A DNA stretch of 64,000 bases from Exiguobacterium qingdaonense (GCF_018617855.1 NZ_JACSKY010000001.1:434001-498000); one strand, 5' to 3'; numbered from the stretch's first letter, positions 17,944-27,691 are shown. Translations and numbers: made by a program. Notes: a model not told the origin generated them from the letters alone.

Positions 17944-19399
17944 AGTATGTCATCGTCCACGTGATCTTTTGAAGCCAATACATCACGTACTTACCAAGCG
18001 GGAGGTCGGTTTGAATCTCTTCGTACGCCACCGTGTAAGTTCCGTTCTCATTGTTCCACAATCGATTAAAATACTCGTCCACCTCGTCAAAGAAGGATGT
18101 GTCCGCTTCACCCTTCACCTCGACATCCGCTTCAAGATTATAATCGTTCATATTCCGTGTCGTATAATTACCAGAACCTAATACGACCGTCTTCTCCGAT
18201 CCGTCCACATACAAGATTTTCGGATGATACTGTTCCTTGCCGACGTCATACCATCGAATCTCGATTTGTTCAGGATTGACGGTGTTCAGTTCTGCTGTCA
18301 CTGGCAAGTTCGGCAAACCTGATTTTGAACGTCCGAACGCATTTGTGTTCGGGTCGAGAATCAAGTTCACGGTCACGCCCCGCCCTGCGGCGTCCTCGAT
18401 CGCTTGGATGATGTTGCGGTCGGCCAAGTAAAACATACCGATCCAAATCGTATCTCCGGCGCTCGCACCATTCATCGCATCGAGTACCGACTCCTGAATT
18501 TTTCCTTCTGTCACATAGCGGATCTTCATCGGTGCATCGGTCGGCTCACCCTCGATACGAGATAGCGCCTCGTCGTCAGGGAAACGTCGCGCGTCGCCTT
18601 TCGAGAATGTAGCGACCGCCTGCTCACCCTCAATGATTTCTTTTAAGATCGGTCCTTTGAGACGAACTCCGACATTGGAGTGGTAACCACTCGCGTCATG
18701 AGGATTTGCAGACAGGACAAACCCTTCATTTTCCGTCACCATCACTTTCCGGTGGTTCGCTTTAATGTTTAACAACCGTAAGTACGCACGAACCGTAATA
18801 TCCGGGGCGGATGATGCCATCGGATTCGGCAACCAACCGTCTTGACTGTCCCCGAACCACTGAATCGCCATTCGATAGAAAGTGGAATATAAAATGTTCG
18901 GATCGCGGAGGGCGTCTAGATTCGTGTATACGACTTCCACACCCGCTTCCTCTAGCACATCGAAATGATCAGAGACGTGACCGTTATACGTCGTATTAAT
19001 GTCATCAGTGATGAAGACGACTGACAAGTCTGGATATCGTTCCATCTGCTCCAACAATGCGGCCGATAGACGAGCCGTCAGATCAGGATATTGTCGGTCT
19101 TCATTCGAGTATGGATTGAATAAAAAGAAGTCCATGACGATATACTCTTTCGCCTCTCGAATTGCTCGTTCGACCTCATTGAAAATTTCTTGTTCGACAA
19201 TTTCTGTGTCCTCACCTTGATAAGTCAAATCATAGAGAAAATCGATTTGGTCATCTGTGATCATATACGGTTCAGACTGCCGTGACACACCTTCTGGCAA
19301 CGGCTTGACCTGATGATACACGAGCGTGATGAGAAAAATGAGCGCGATGGTTGCCATCCCCCACTTCAACCATCCCCTCTTCTTTTTCTTATTAGCCAT
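17942..19399 (-). CDS. Membrane-anchored phospholipase-D-like protein
   Basis: 485 residues from ATG at 19399, placed six bases after GGGGGA. There is a basic N-terminus, one signal-anchor helix (about 13-29), then two phospholipase-D domains. The second HKD motif is canonical (His392, Lys394, Asp399 in YHPKILYVDG). The first is His216, Lys218 but Glu223 in place of Asp. Each motif is followed by the expected Gly/Asn patch (SGNPHD-like and GSGNYTTRN). It could be a phospholipid-modifying enzyme or a divergent cardiolipin-synthase relative; the true cls lies at 47-48.7 kb. The catalytic part should face the outside. Confidence 0.85.
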   Translation of the reverse strand: MANKKKKRGWLKWGMATIALIFLITLVYHQVKPLPEGVSRQSEPYMITDDQIDFLYDLTYQGEDTEIVEQEIFNEVERAIREAKEYIVMDFFLFNPYSNEDRQYPDLTARLSAALLEQMERYPDLSVVFITDDINTTYNGHVSDHFDVLEEAGVEVVYTNLDALRDPNILYSTFYRMAIQWFGDSQDGWLPNPMASSAPDITVRAYLRLLNIKANHRKVMVTENEGFVLSANPHDASGYHSNVGVRLKGPILKEIIEGEQAVATFSKGDARRFPDDEALSRIEGEPTDAPMKIRYVTEGKIQESVLDAMNGASAGDTIWIGMFYLADRNIIQAIEDAAGRGVTVNLILDPNTNAFGRSKSGLPNLPVTAELNTVNPEQIEIRWYDVGKEQYHPKILYVDGSEKTVVLGSGNYTTRNMNDYNLEADVEVKGEADTSFFDEVDEYFNRLWNNENGTYTVAYEEIQTDLPLGKYVMYWLQKITWTMTY

Positions 19400-19423
19400 A
19401 AACAATCCCCCTCATTCGCTTGT

Positions 19424-19455
19424 AAAAAAACGAGCTGTAGTCTCCTACAGCCCGT
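19424..19455 (-). terminator. Intrinsic terminator of rnjA
   Basis: ACGGGCTGTAG / CTACAGCTCGT arms (one mismatch) and TTTTTTT on the minus strand, directly after the rnjA stop. Confidence 0.88.
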
Positions 19456-19459
19456 TGAA

Positions 19460-21127
19460 TCATACTTCCATAATAATCGGCAGGACCATTGGGTGTCTCC
19501 GCGTCTTTTGCGCCAAGTATGGTGTGAGCGTATCAGAGACGAGTTGCTTCATTTCTGACCACTTCATCTGTTTGTTAGACAATCCTTGCTCGACTGTTTT
19601 CTTCAACAAACGTTCCCCATCCCGAATCAAGCTACCTGACTCGCGCATGTAGACGAATCCACGTGAGATGATGTCTGGTCCTGAAACGAGTTTGCGTGTC
19701 TTCCCATCGATACTGATGACGACGACGACGAGCCCGTCCTCAGACAGGATGCGACGATCCCTTAATACGATATTCCCGATATCTCCGATTCCGTTACCAT
19801 CGATGTAGACAGCGTTCGCAGAAATTTTACCCGTGATCGCGGCCGACTCCGAATCGACGGCGAGCACTTCGCCATTGTCCATGACAAAGCTATTTTCTTT
19901 TGGAATGCCAACGGACTCGGCAAGCTCGGCATGCTTTTTCAACATCCGGTACTCACCATGAATCGGCATGAAGAATTTCGGATTGAGAAGACGAATCATC
20001 AATAATTGTTCTTGTTGCGACCCGTGTCCTGATGTGTGGATGTTCGTCAACTTCCCATATACGACATCCGCCCCAGCTTTATACAACTGGTCAATCGTCT
20101 TCCCGACCGAGATGGCGTTACCTGGGATTGGAGAAGAGGAGAAGATGACCGTATCGCCAGGGATGATTGACACTTGACGATGGGTCCCGTTTGCGATGCG
20201 ACTAAGTGCCGCCATCGGTTCCCCTTGTGAACCGGTACAAAGAATTGCAATCTCATTCGGGTCGTAATGACGCATTTGATTCGCTTCAATAATCATTCCT
20301 TTTGGAACGTTGATGAAACCGAGCTCCTGCCCGATCGTCATGACTTTTTCCATCGATCGACCGAAAATCATGAGATGGCGACCCGTCTCGGCACAGGCAT
20401 CGATCACTTGTTGCAATCGATAAATGTTTGATGCGAATGTCGCAAAGATGATGCGGCCGTCTGCTTTTCGGAACGTCTCGCTAATCGTGCCCCCGACGAC
20501 GCTCTCACTCATCGTGAAGCCTTCGACCTCCGCATTGGTCGAATCGGACAAGAGACAGAGGACGCCTTCTTTCCCGATTTCCGCCATCTTGGCAAGGTCT
20601 GCCGGCTCACCGACCGGAGTGAAGTCGAACTTGAAGTCACCCGTATGGACGATGTTCCCTTGTGGCGTCTTGACGACGACTCCGAGTGAGTTCGGAATCG
20701 AGTGCGTCGTGCGGAAGAACGAGATACTCGTCTTACGGAACTTAATGAGTGAATCCTCATCGATCTCGTGGAGCTCTGCCTCACGTAACAATCCATGCTC
20801 CTCAAGTTTCACTTTAATTAACCCGAGTGCGAGCTTCGTCGCGTAAATCGGTAACTGAACCTGTTTTAATAGGAACGGAATTCCCCCGATATGGTCTTCG
20901 TGACCGTGTGTGATGAATACCCCTTTTACTTTGTCTTTGTTTTTAATCAAGTACGAGTAATCAGGAATCACATAGTCGATCCCAAGCAAGTCATCCTCTG
21001 GGAACATGATTCCCGCATCGATGACGATGATTTCGTCTTGGAATTGAACAACGTATGTGTTCTTCCCGATTTCTCCCAGTCCGCCTAATGCGAACACGGC
21101 TGTTTGGTGGTTCTTAACAAACTTCAT
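19460..21127 (-). CDS. rnjA: Ribonuclease J1
   Basis: 555 residues, the normal length. The metallo-beta-lactamase motif HGHEDH is at 74-79, with further ligands in HTGDFK and SDSTN; the beta-CASP domain and the C-terminal domain follow. RNase J1 is both a 5'-to-3' exonuclease and an endonuclease acting in mRNA decay and rRNA maturation. In B. subtilis the small RNA-polymerase subunit gene rpoY sits just upstream; no such gene is present in the 200 bases here. A TATAAT-like -10 lies at 21210-21215 on the minus strand. Confidence 0.96.
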   Translation of the reverse strand: MKFVKNHQTAVFALGGLGEIGKNTYVVQFQDEIIVIDAGIMFPEDDLLGIDYVIPDYSYLIKNKDKVKGVFITHGHEDHIGGIPFLLKQVQLPIYATKLALGLIKVKLEEHGLLREAELHEIDEDSLIKFRKTSISFFRTTHSIPNSLGVVVKTPQGNIVHTGDFKFDFTPVGEPADLAKMAEIGKEGVLCLLSDSTNAEVEGFTMSESVVGGTISETFRKADGRIIFATFASNIYRLQQVIDACAETGRHLMIFGRSMEKVMTIGQELGFINVPKGMIIEANQMRHYDPNEIAILCTGSQGEPMAALSRIANGTHRQVSIIPGDTVIFSSSPIPGNAISVGKTIDQLYKAGADVVYGKLTNIHTSGHGSQQEQLLMIRLLNPKFFMPIHGEYRMLKKHAELAESVGIPKENSFVMDNGEVLAVDSESAAITGKISANAVYIDGNGIGDIGNIVLRDRRILSEDGLVVVVISIDGKTRKLVSGPDIISRGFVYMRESGSLIRDGERLLKKTVEQGLSNKQMKWSEMKQLVSDTLTPYLAQKTRRHPMVLPIIMEV

Positions 21128-21326
21128 TTAATCTCTCCTTACTTCAATTATTAATACATCTATGTGAAACATAAGTGATTCTCGAATATGCCCGTAAGAT
21201 TCTTTTTTCATTATAGCTCATATTACGACAACATTTCACTAACGATGTGATATTCGTGGTAGTTTCCTTATTTCATGGTATCCTTTTAGTGGGTTTGAAA
21301 AACATATTCCGAGACAAAAAGAAAGA

Positions 21327-22115
21327 ATGGTGAATGAAATGGAAGACCAAAAAGTTGTTTTTTTCGACATTGACGGGACGCTCTTACATGAAGGCAGCTA
21401 TATCCCACCTTCAACGATTTCAGCAATTCAAGCTTTACGGGATAACGGTGTCGAGACGTTCATTGCGACAGGACGTGGACCGGCTATGCTATCAGACATC
21501 CCAGAGCGCGTCGGAATTGATAGTTTCGTTTGCTATAACGGTCAAATCGTTGTCCATAAAGGGGAGATCGTTTATCGCAACACGCTCTCAAAAGACGCGC
21601 TCGGTCGTTTGTCAACGCATGCCTCGTCAAACGACCATACACTTGTCTACTTAGGACAAGACCGAGGCGGTGCCTCAAAACAGAATGACGCGATTGTCGA
21701 ACAATCACTCGGCGAGCTAGATATGCCGATTCCTCGCTTTGAACCACATTTCCATGTGAACGAGGACGTGTATCAGACACTCATCTACTGCACGCAAGAA
21801 GACGAGCATCACTATCTTGACGCCTATCATGAGTTCGACTTTATCCGTTGGCATCCTCATGCGATGGACGTAATCAACAGAGGGGCGAGCAAGGCGGATG
21901 GCATTCGTCATTTCATTGAGACGAACGGTTATCGTTTGGAGAACACGTATGCCTTTGGCGATGCGTTGAACGACCTGGCCATGCTTCAATATGTAGGGAC
22001 GGGAATCGCAATGGGTAACGCTCGTACTGAAGCCAAAGATGTGGCGGATTTTGTCACAAAATCGATTCTTGAGGACGGGATTGAACACGGTCTGAAGTCG
22101 ATGAATCTCATTTAA
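21327..22115 (+). CDS. ykrA: HAD-family phosphatase, Cof type (YkrA-like)
   Basis: 262 residues. Motif I DIDGT is at 14-18 (nucleophile Asp14), motif II is the Thr of ATGRG, and a C2B-type cap is followed by the late FGDALNDLAML motif that binds Mg2+. This is the Cof/YkrA branch of haloacid-dehalogenase phosphatases, which act on sugar phosphates, FMN or PLP; the substrate is not predictable. It lies next to rnjA and ktrC as in B. subtilis. Start choice is uncertain: ATG at 21339 has a GGTGA site, the first ATG at 21327 has only a weak one. Confidence 0.88.
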   Translation: MVNEMEDQKVVFFDIDGTLLHEGSYIPPSTISAIQALRDNGVETFIATGRGPAMLSDIPERVGIDSFVCYNGQIVVHKGEIVYRNTLSKDALGRLSTHASSNDHTLVYLGQDRGGASKQNDAIVEQSLGELDMPIPRFEPHFHVNEDVYQTLIYCTQEDEHHYLDAYHEFDFIRWHPHAMDVINRGASKADGIRHFIETNGYRLENTYAFGDALNDLAMLQYVGTGIAMGNARTEAKDVADFVTKSILEDGIEHGLKSMNLI

Positions 22116-22172
22116 AAAAAGACCTACTTGGATTGAGTCGCAATTGCGAAAACATTCAAGTAGGTCTTTTTT
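22115..22172. terminator. Bidirectional terminator with an inner palindrome
   Basis: AAAAAAGACCTACTTG / CAAGTAGGTCTTTTTT arms around a 26-base loop that itself contains the palindrome TCGCAATTGCGA (22138-22149). It ends ykrA and ktrC. Confidence 0.85.
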
Positions 22173-22834
22173 TATTTCGAACGCAACGTTCGTTCTAGTC
22201 GATCTAAATCGGTATCCTTTCCGATGATAATCAAAATATCTTCAGAAAGAATCATTTCATCAGCCTGAGGAGAGATAATCACATCATCATCGCGACGGAT
22301 CGCAACAATGTTGACGCCATATTTAGCCCGTAAGTCCAAATCAATGAGTGATTTGTTAGACAACTTGTCTTGTGCTTTAATCTCGACAATCGAATGTTCG
22401 TTCGACAACTCCAGATAATCGAGAATGCTTTGGCTCATCAATCCGTTCGCGATCCGAACGCCCATGTCACGCTCCGGATGCACGATGTTATCCGCACCGA
22501 TGCGGCGTAGCACTTTTTCATGATAATCATTGGTCGCTTTGACCGTGATGATTTGTACACCAAGCTCTTTTAAAATCAACGTCGTCAAGATCGAAGCTTG
22601 AATGTTTTCTCCGATTGCGACGATGACGTGTTCAAAGTTTCGAATTCCTAAGCTTTTTAATACGTTCTCATCGGTCGTGTCGGCAATAACGGCATGAGTT
22701 GCCAACCCCATAAACTCGTTGACACGTTCTTCATCGGAATCGATGGCGAGGACGTCATATCCGTTCGATGACAATTCACGGACGATTGACCCACCAAATC
22801 GCCCTAAACCGATGACTGCAAATTCACCTGTCAT
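22172..22834 (-). CDS. ktrC: Potassium uptake regulatory subunit (KtrC/KtrA type)
   Basis: 220 residues in two RCK domains. The RCK_N Rossmann fold opens with IGLGRFGGS and the acidic residues AIDSDEE that contact the ribose of NAD(H) or ATP. RCK_C spans about residues 137-218 and in this family binds c-di-AMP. KtrC forms the cytosolic octameric ring gating a KtrD/KtrB membrane channel, whose gene is not in this window. The position next to ykrA and rnjA supports KtrC over KtrA. Confidence 0.92.
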   Translation of the reverse strand: MTGEFAVIGLGRFGGSIVRELSSNGYDVLAIDSDEERVNEFMGLATHAVIADTTDENVLKSLGIRNFEHVIVAIGENIQASILTTLILKELGVQIITVKATNDYHEKVLRRIGADNIVHPERDMGVRIANGLMSQSILDYLELSNEHSIVEIKAQDKLSNKSLIDLDLRAKYGVNIVAIRRDDDVIISPQADEMILSEDILIIIGKDTDLDRLERTLRSK

Positions 22835-22912
22835 GATGCTACATCCCTTTCCTACACATGTTCTCTTCTTGATTCTTCGTTCAGTTTAACTGATTCCACT
22901 TCAAAACTCTAT

Positions 22913-22956
22913 ACAAAAAAACAAAACGGGATTCCCTTCAAATAAAGGAAATCCCA
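22913..22956 (-). terminator. Intrinsic terminator of cydAB
   Basis: GGGATTTCCTT pairs with AAGGGAATCCC (one mismatch) on the minus strand, followed by GTTTTGTTTTTTT. Confidence 0.82.
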
Positions 22957-22965
22957 TCTTCGACA

Positions 22966-23997
22966 TTATGCTTTTCCACTCGAGCGTTTTCCTCGTACGT
23001 AATCGTTGTCAAACAAGAATAGTCGAAGCAACAGGTAGAGTGCCGGGACGAGAAGGAGTAAACCTAAGATAAACACGACGACAAGCGCCACTGCCATCGA
23101 CTCGTTGACGACACTTCCGTTGATATCGATATACGGATACAAAATGTACGGTAAATGTGAATATCCGTAGCCGAACCAAGCCATGAAGAATTGACCCATC
23201 ACCATTAAGAATGCAATCCCGTAGTTTCGTTTCATATAAACGAATGAGACCGCGATGACAAAGAAGAGGAAACTCATCGCGAACCACCACCAATTGCCTC
23301 CCAAAATATTCTCATAGTGCCAAGCCGCTTGTGACTTCAGTCCGAAAAAGACAAGTCCCGACGCAATAATCGTCGGAACGCTCCAGAAGAGCGCCCACTT
23401 TCTGACGAGCTCGACCGCATCGCGATCACGCGCCTTGTCCGCATAGAACAAAAGAAACATCGCACTGATGTACAAGACGGAGACGATCGCCAAAATGACG
23501 ACTGTCCACGAATAGAAGTTTGTGAACAACTTCGCTCCGTCAAAGATGACCCCGCTCTCTGTCTCCGTGATGAATCCACCTTGGCTGACCGTCAACACAG
23601 TCGACATCGAGGCAGGGATGAGTAATCCCGTCGCCCCGTATAAGAACATATAGAGCGTACTTTCTTTCGAACCGTAATTCGCAAACGCATAGAAACTGCC
23701 TCGAATGGCGAGTAGAATCAATACGACAGACGCCGGAACGAGCAAGGCTGTCCCATAGTAATAAGCCGTGTCCGGAAAGAAACCAACGATTCCGACGAAG
23801 AAGAAGACGAAGAAGACGTTCGTGACTTCCCATGTCGGGGACAAATAGCGCTTGACGAGTCGGTTCACTAGATGGTCGCGCTTCGTATAACGGCTATAGA
23901 AGGCGAAGAACCCTGCACCGAAGTCAATCGATGCGACGATGAGATAGCCGTATAAAAACGTCCATAGAACGGCAATCCCTAATTCTTGAATTTGCAT
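22966..23997 (-). CDS. cydB: Cytochrome bd-type quinol oxidase subunit II
   Basis: 343 residues from ATG at 23997, with GGAGGG six bases upstream; the longer in-frame start at 24015 would place its own Shine-Dalgarno inside the coding region. Eight or nine hydrophobic helices include the family segments TWEVTNVFFVFFFVG and FGAGFFAFY-like. With CydA it makes a membrane oxidase that reduces O2 with high affinity without pumping protons. The gene follows cydA after 14 bases. The short, YthB-like form suggests the YthAB/CIO-type subgroup. Confidence 0.9.
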   Translation of the reverse strand: MQIQELGIAVLWTFLYGYLIVASIDFGAGFFAFYSRYTKRDHLVNRLVKRYLSPTWEVTNVFFVFFFVGIVGFFPDTAYYYGTALLVPASVVLILLAIRGSFYAFANYGSKESTLYMFLYGATGLLIPASMSTVLTVSQGGFITETESGVIFDGAKLFTNFYSWTVVILAIVSVLYISAMFLLFYADKARDRDAVELVRKWALFWSVPTIIASGLVFFGLKSQAAWHYENILGGNWWWFAMSFLFFVIAVSFVYMKRNYGIAFLMVMGQFFMAWFGYGYSHLPYILYPYIDINGSVVNESMAVALVVVFILGLLLLVPALYLLLRLFLFDNDYVRGKRSSGKA

Positions 23998-24011
23998 GTC
24001 ATACCCTCCGA

Positions 24012-25400
24012 TCACACTTCATCCGAAAACATCGCTTCACCACGATGTTCAGATTGTTTTAGTTCTTTCCCTACTGGATTCTCTTTGAACAGACGTGATA
24101 GAACGACCACAGTAACTGTTCCAAGTACCGCATAGAGGATCGCGAAAGCGACAAGCATCCAACCGACATTTGCAGAAGTCGTAGCCGCTTCACTCGTGCG
24201 CATCAAATCATAAAGCGCCCAAGGCTGACGACCAAATTCAGCGAAGAACCATCCGAACTCAATGGCTGCCATAGCCAGCGGTCCACCCGCTGCAATCGCA
24301 AAGAGCATCGGTTTACTGAATTGATTCAATCGCCTGATATAACGTCCTAGAACGAATAGGAAGGAGATGAGTGCGAGCAACATCCCAATCCCGACCATCG
24401 CATCGAACAAATAGTGAACGAAGAGCGGTGGTTGATCTTCTTTGGCAAACTCATTCAAACCAGTGACCTCGTAGTCCGGGACACCACCGGCAAGGATGGA
24501 GAGGGCGTAAGGAATCTCTAATGCGCCTCGAACGATATAACCACCTTCACCGTCATCCTCTAACCAACCACCGAGAATCAATCCCGCTTCGGAGGACGTT
24601 TCGAAATGCCACTCTGCTGCGGCTAACTTATCCGGTTGATATTTCGCCAAATATTTACCTGAGAAATCACCGACGAGCGCTGTTGCAATCGCAAAAATCA
24701 ACGCGACCGTCATCGTCAAACGTAGGCCTTTCTTATGGTACTCAATCGACATTTTATCAAGTTGATTACGACGTTGACGTAACAACTGAACGGCTGCGAT
24801 GGCAGCTAAGATGAAGGCCGATGTTAAAATGGCGGACGTCAACACGTGTGCCATTTTCGTCGGCATGGCCGGGCTGAACATCGCTTCAAAAGGACTGACG
24901 TTCGCCAATCGACCATCGATGATATCAAACCCTACCGGTTGGTTCATGAAACTGTTTACTACTGTAATAAAGAACCCTGAGAACAATGCACCGACCGCAA
25001 CCGGGATTCCGAGAAGCATGTGATGCCAAGGATTTTTGAAGCGGTCCCATGTGTACAAGTAAATTCCGAGGAAGATCGCTTCAAAGAAGAATGCGAACGT
25101 CTCCATGAAAAGTGGGAGCGCAATCGTTTGACCCGCAACGCGCATCAAGTTCGGCCAAAGTAGCGACAGCTGAAGACCAATCGCCGTACCCGTCACGACC
25201 CCGACTGCAACCGTCACGACATAGCCGCGCGACCACCGCCGAGCCATAAGCGTATACTTTGGATCCTTCTTACGAATCCCTAAAAATTCTGCCAATAAGA
25301 TTAAAAGTGGAACCCCGACTCCGAGTGTGGCAAAAATCACGTGGAAACCTAACGTGAGTGCCGTCAATGCTCGGCTCATCAGGACAGGATCTTGAAACAT
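24012..25400 (-). CDS. cydA: Cytochrome bd-type quinol oxidase subunit I
   Basis: 462 residues with about nine helices. His20 in LTLGFHVIFATLGVG is the expected high-spin heme ligand, and the conserved GRQPW motif occurs in EFGRQPWALYDLMRT near the C-terminal third. The periplasmic quinol loop is short, as in the CioA/YthA subgroup rather than E. coli CydA. AGGAGG precedes the ATG by ten bases. No cydCD assembly transporter is adjacent, unlike B. subtilis cydABCD. A 16-base inverted repeat lies about 140 bases upstream. Confidence 0.93.
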   Translation of the reverse strand: MFQDPVLMSRALTALTLGFHVIFATLGVGVPLLILLAEFLGIRKKDPKYTLMARRWSRGYVVTVAVGVVTGTAIGLQLSLLWPNLMRVAGQTIALPLFMETFAFFFEAIFLGIYLYTWDRFKNPWHHMLLGIPVAVGALFSGFFITVVNSFMNQPVGFDIIDGRLANVSPFEAMFSPAMPTKMAHVLTSAILTSAFILAAIAAVQLLRQRRNQLDKMSIEYHKKGLRLTMTVALIFAIATALVGDFSGKYLAKYQPDKLAAAEWHFETSSEAGLILGGWLEDDGEGGYIVRGALEIPYALSILAGGVPDYEVTGLNEFAKEDQPPLFVHYLFDAMVGIGMLLALISFLFVLGRYIRRLNQFSKPMLFAIAAGGPLAMAAIEFGWFFAEFGRQPWALYDLMRTSEAATTSANVGWMLVAFAILYAVLGTVTVVVLSRLFKENPVGKELKQSEHRGEAMFSDEV

Positions 25401-25537
25401 CTATTGATTACCTCCTATCTCTCTCTATCGTTTCGAACCCATGTATGAAACGACAATCACAGATGAATACCCTTCGATACTTTCATCATAATGATTTTAG
25501 GTGATGCTGTAATGTCTCAATGCTTGAGTTCGCAAAA

Positions 25538-25553
25538 TGTTCACATTTGAACA
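25538..25553. promoter_or_regulatory. Perfect inverted repeat upstream of cydA
   Basis: TGTTCA-CATT-TGAACA within the 259-base gap between cydA and the deacetylase gene. It could be a redox-regulator operator; it is not a good Rex or Fnr consensus. A smaller CTCAA-TGC-TTGAG repeat lies at 25516-25528. I see no gene in this gap. Confidence 0.4.
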
Positions 25554-25628
25554 ATCTACACAAAATCGTCGCTTTACATTCATCCTTTTTTCCCTTTTCC
25601 CTCATATTTCATTCCCATTTGAACACAT

Positions 25629-25655
25629 CAAAAGCGGCCCCAAACGAGACCGCTT
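25629..25655 (-). terminator. Intrinsic terminator of ccpC-dapL
   Basis: AAGCGG / CCGCTT arms with a 12-base loop, then TTTTGATG on the minus strand. Confidence 0.6.
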
Positions 25656-25659
25656 CGTA

Positions 25660-26784
25660 TTATTGGATGATGACTGTACGGAAGTAATGATCGAATAAAT
25701 CGATCGCGACTTCAATGGCGCGCTCATCAGGATTAAGTGTCGATTGATGGAGCCCTGACCCCATGTCGTTCACACCGAGCCAAACCATGAACCCCGGGAT
25801 TTGTTTCAGCATATAACCAAAATCTTCACCCGTCATGGCAGGCACGCAAGTCTTATACGAGTAGCCTAGCTCTTCGACCGCTTCCTCGAACTGATAGAGG
25901 TAGCGCTCATCGTTGACGACCTCGTGATAACGATTGCCAAACTCAAGGTCGATTTGAACGTTATATGTCATCTCGACCCCTGCGATCATTTGACGAATCC
26001 GGCTCTCAAGCACGACCATTTCCTTGTCAGATAGCGCCCGGACCGTCCCGTCTAACTTAGCCACGTCCGCGATGATATTCTCTTTCGTCCCGGCCGCGAC
26101 CTTTCCGATACTGACGACGGCACTTCCCATCGGGTCAATGTTGCGAGACACAATCGTTTGCAGTTGCATGATGAGCGCCGCTTGAACGACGACGGCATCA
26201 ATGCCTGAATGAGGGAATGCACCGTGCCCCCCTTTTCCGTGAATGGTCATATGAAGCTCTCGTGCGCTCGCAAACAATACACCTGGTCGCGAGGCCACCA
26301 TCCCGACCGGATACTCTGGGGCAACGTGTAATCCGAACAATACATCTGGACGGAAATGATAAAACAGCTCCGACTTCGCCATCGGCTCCGCACCACCCGG
26401 ACCTTCCTCGGCAGGTTGGAAAAAGACGACGAGGTGATGGTTGAACGGTACTTCGACCGCCCGTTTAATCAAACCGAGCGCGATTGACATATGGACATCG
26501 TGTCCGCATGCATGCATCATCCCTTCGTGAATTGATGCAAACGCTAAGCCCGTCTCTTCGGTTATCGGGAGACCATCCATATCGGCGCGATACCCGACCG
26601 TTCTCTCACCGACGAGCCCATCTACACGTACGAAAAGTCCCGTTCGCCAATGGGTTATATGAACACGTGGAGAGTCGAGCTCGCGAATCAACTGTTCGAG
26701 TGTCGCTTGTGTTTTAAACTCCTCATAGCCGGCCTCTGGAATCAGATGTAGTTTTCTTCTCGCTTCGATTGCCCAATTCATCAT
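25660..26784 (-). CDS. dapL: N-acetyldiaminopimelate deacetylase (M20 family)
   Basis: 374 residues, the length of B. subtilis YkuR/DapL. M20 metal-site motifs are GYRADMDGLP, MHACGHDVHM and FQPAEEGPGG, with the dimerisation-domain signature GKGGHGAFPH and a late MTGEDFGYML. The pattern WRTGLFV with the long EDFGYMLKQIPGFMVWLG run points to DapL, which releases LL-diaminopimelate for lysine and peptidoglycan synthesis; a general M20 amidohydrolase is the alternative. The usual partner dapH is not adjacent. Its start overlaps the ccpC stop (ATGA), with GGAGGA five bases upstream. Confidence 0.85.
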   Translation of the reverse strand: MMNWAIEARRKLHLIPEAGYEEFKTQATLEQLIRELDSPRVHITHWRTGLFVRVDGLVGERTVGYRADMDGLPITEETGLAFASIHEGMMHACGHDVHMSIALGLIKRAVEVPFNHHLVVFFQPAEEGPGGAEPMAKSELFYHFRPDVLFGLHVAPEYPVGMVASRPGVLFASARELHMTIHGKGGHGAFPHSGIDAVVVQAALIMQLQTIVSRNIDPMGSAVVSIGKVAAGTKENIIADVAKLDGTVRALSDKEMVVLESRIRQMIAGVEMTYNVQIDLEFGNRYHEVVNDERYLYQFEEAVEELGYSYKTCVPAMTGEDFGYMLKQIPGFMVWLGVNDMGSGLHQSTLNPDERAIEVAIDLFDHYFRTVIIQ

Positions 26785-27656
26785 TCAGTCTCCTCCGTCA
26801 CTTCTTCGACAATATCCCAAAATGCTCGTACTTGTGCTAGTTCCATCATCGATTCAGTTGAGAGCATCCACGTGTCCCGAACGAGCGGTACCCCATCCGA
26901 GGATGTCAGTTGAATCTTGTTCATCTCGTTGACATCCTTGATGGTCGACTCGGGCAAAATTGCAAAGCCGATGCCGTGGAGTGCCATCTGTTTGCACGTC
27001 TCAATCTGATCTACGACGAGTGTCGTGAGTGGCGGACTTGAAAACCGTTCTTGCCACCACTCTAATATTTCCTGGTAATACGTCGAGTCACTCTTGAACT
27101 GGATAAACGAGCGCTCGTTATTTTTTAGTTGCGCGAGGTCGGTCATTTTCAAATCGACCAAATGCAAAGAATCAGAGAATAACTTCATTCGCTCTCCCCG
27201 CCAATCCGGGTTCCCGCGAATGATTCCGATATGGAAGTTCTCTTCGAGCATATAGCGCATCATTTCACTCGACCATCCCGTGACTAATTTGACACGCACG
27301 GATGGATAGCGCTCCACGAACGTCTTCAATACTTTCGGAAGCCAATATTGTCCCATGATCGAGGCGACGGCAATCTTTAGCGTACCATATACTTCACCTT
27401 GATTCGCCGTCAACTCGCCCCTTAGCTCTTGTTCTTCACTGTACATCTTTTTGGCGAACTCGATGATTTTCTCTCCATCTGGCGTCAATGCGAGCCCCCT
27501 CGTGGAACGAACGAAAATCTTTTTCCCCCATTGATGCTCAATCGTCACGAGCCGTTGACTGAGCGCCGGTTGTGAAACGAACAATCGCTCGGCCGCTTTA
27601 CGCATATTCAATTCTTCTGCAAGAACAATCAACACTTCTACTTCCGAAACTTGCAT
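26781..27656 (-). CDS. ccpC: LysR-type regulator CcpC
   Basis: 291 residues. The N-terminal winged helix (1-60) reads EELNMRKAAERLFVSQPALSQRL, and the C-terminal substrate-binding domain contains IGIIRGNPDWRGER, RSFIQFKSDSTYYQE and VDQIETCKQMALHGIGFAILP. These stretches match my recollection of B. subtilis CcpC, the citrate-responsive repressor of citB, citZ and its own gene. It forms an overlapping operon with the M20 deacetylase. A LysR-type dyad lies just upstream of its start, suggesting autoregulation. Confidence 0.88.
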   Translation of the reverse strand: MQVSEVEVLIVLAEELNMRKAAERLFVSQPALSQRLVTIEHQWGKKIFVRSTRGLALTPDGEKIIEFAKKMYSEEQELRGELTANQGEVYGTLKIAVASIMGQYWLPKVLKTFVERYPSVRVKLVTGWSSEMMRYMLEENFHIGIIRGNPDWRGERMKLFSDSLHLVDLKMTDLAQLKNNERSFIQFKSDSTYYQEILEWWQERFSSPPLTTLVVDQIETCKQMALHGIGFAILPESTIKDVNEMNKIQLTSSDGVPLVRDTWMLSTESMMELAQVRAFWDIVEEVTEETE

Positions 27657-27691
27657 CTCGTCACCTGTTTCTCTATCATTTGAAAGATTGT

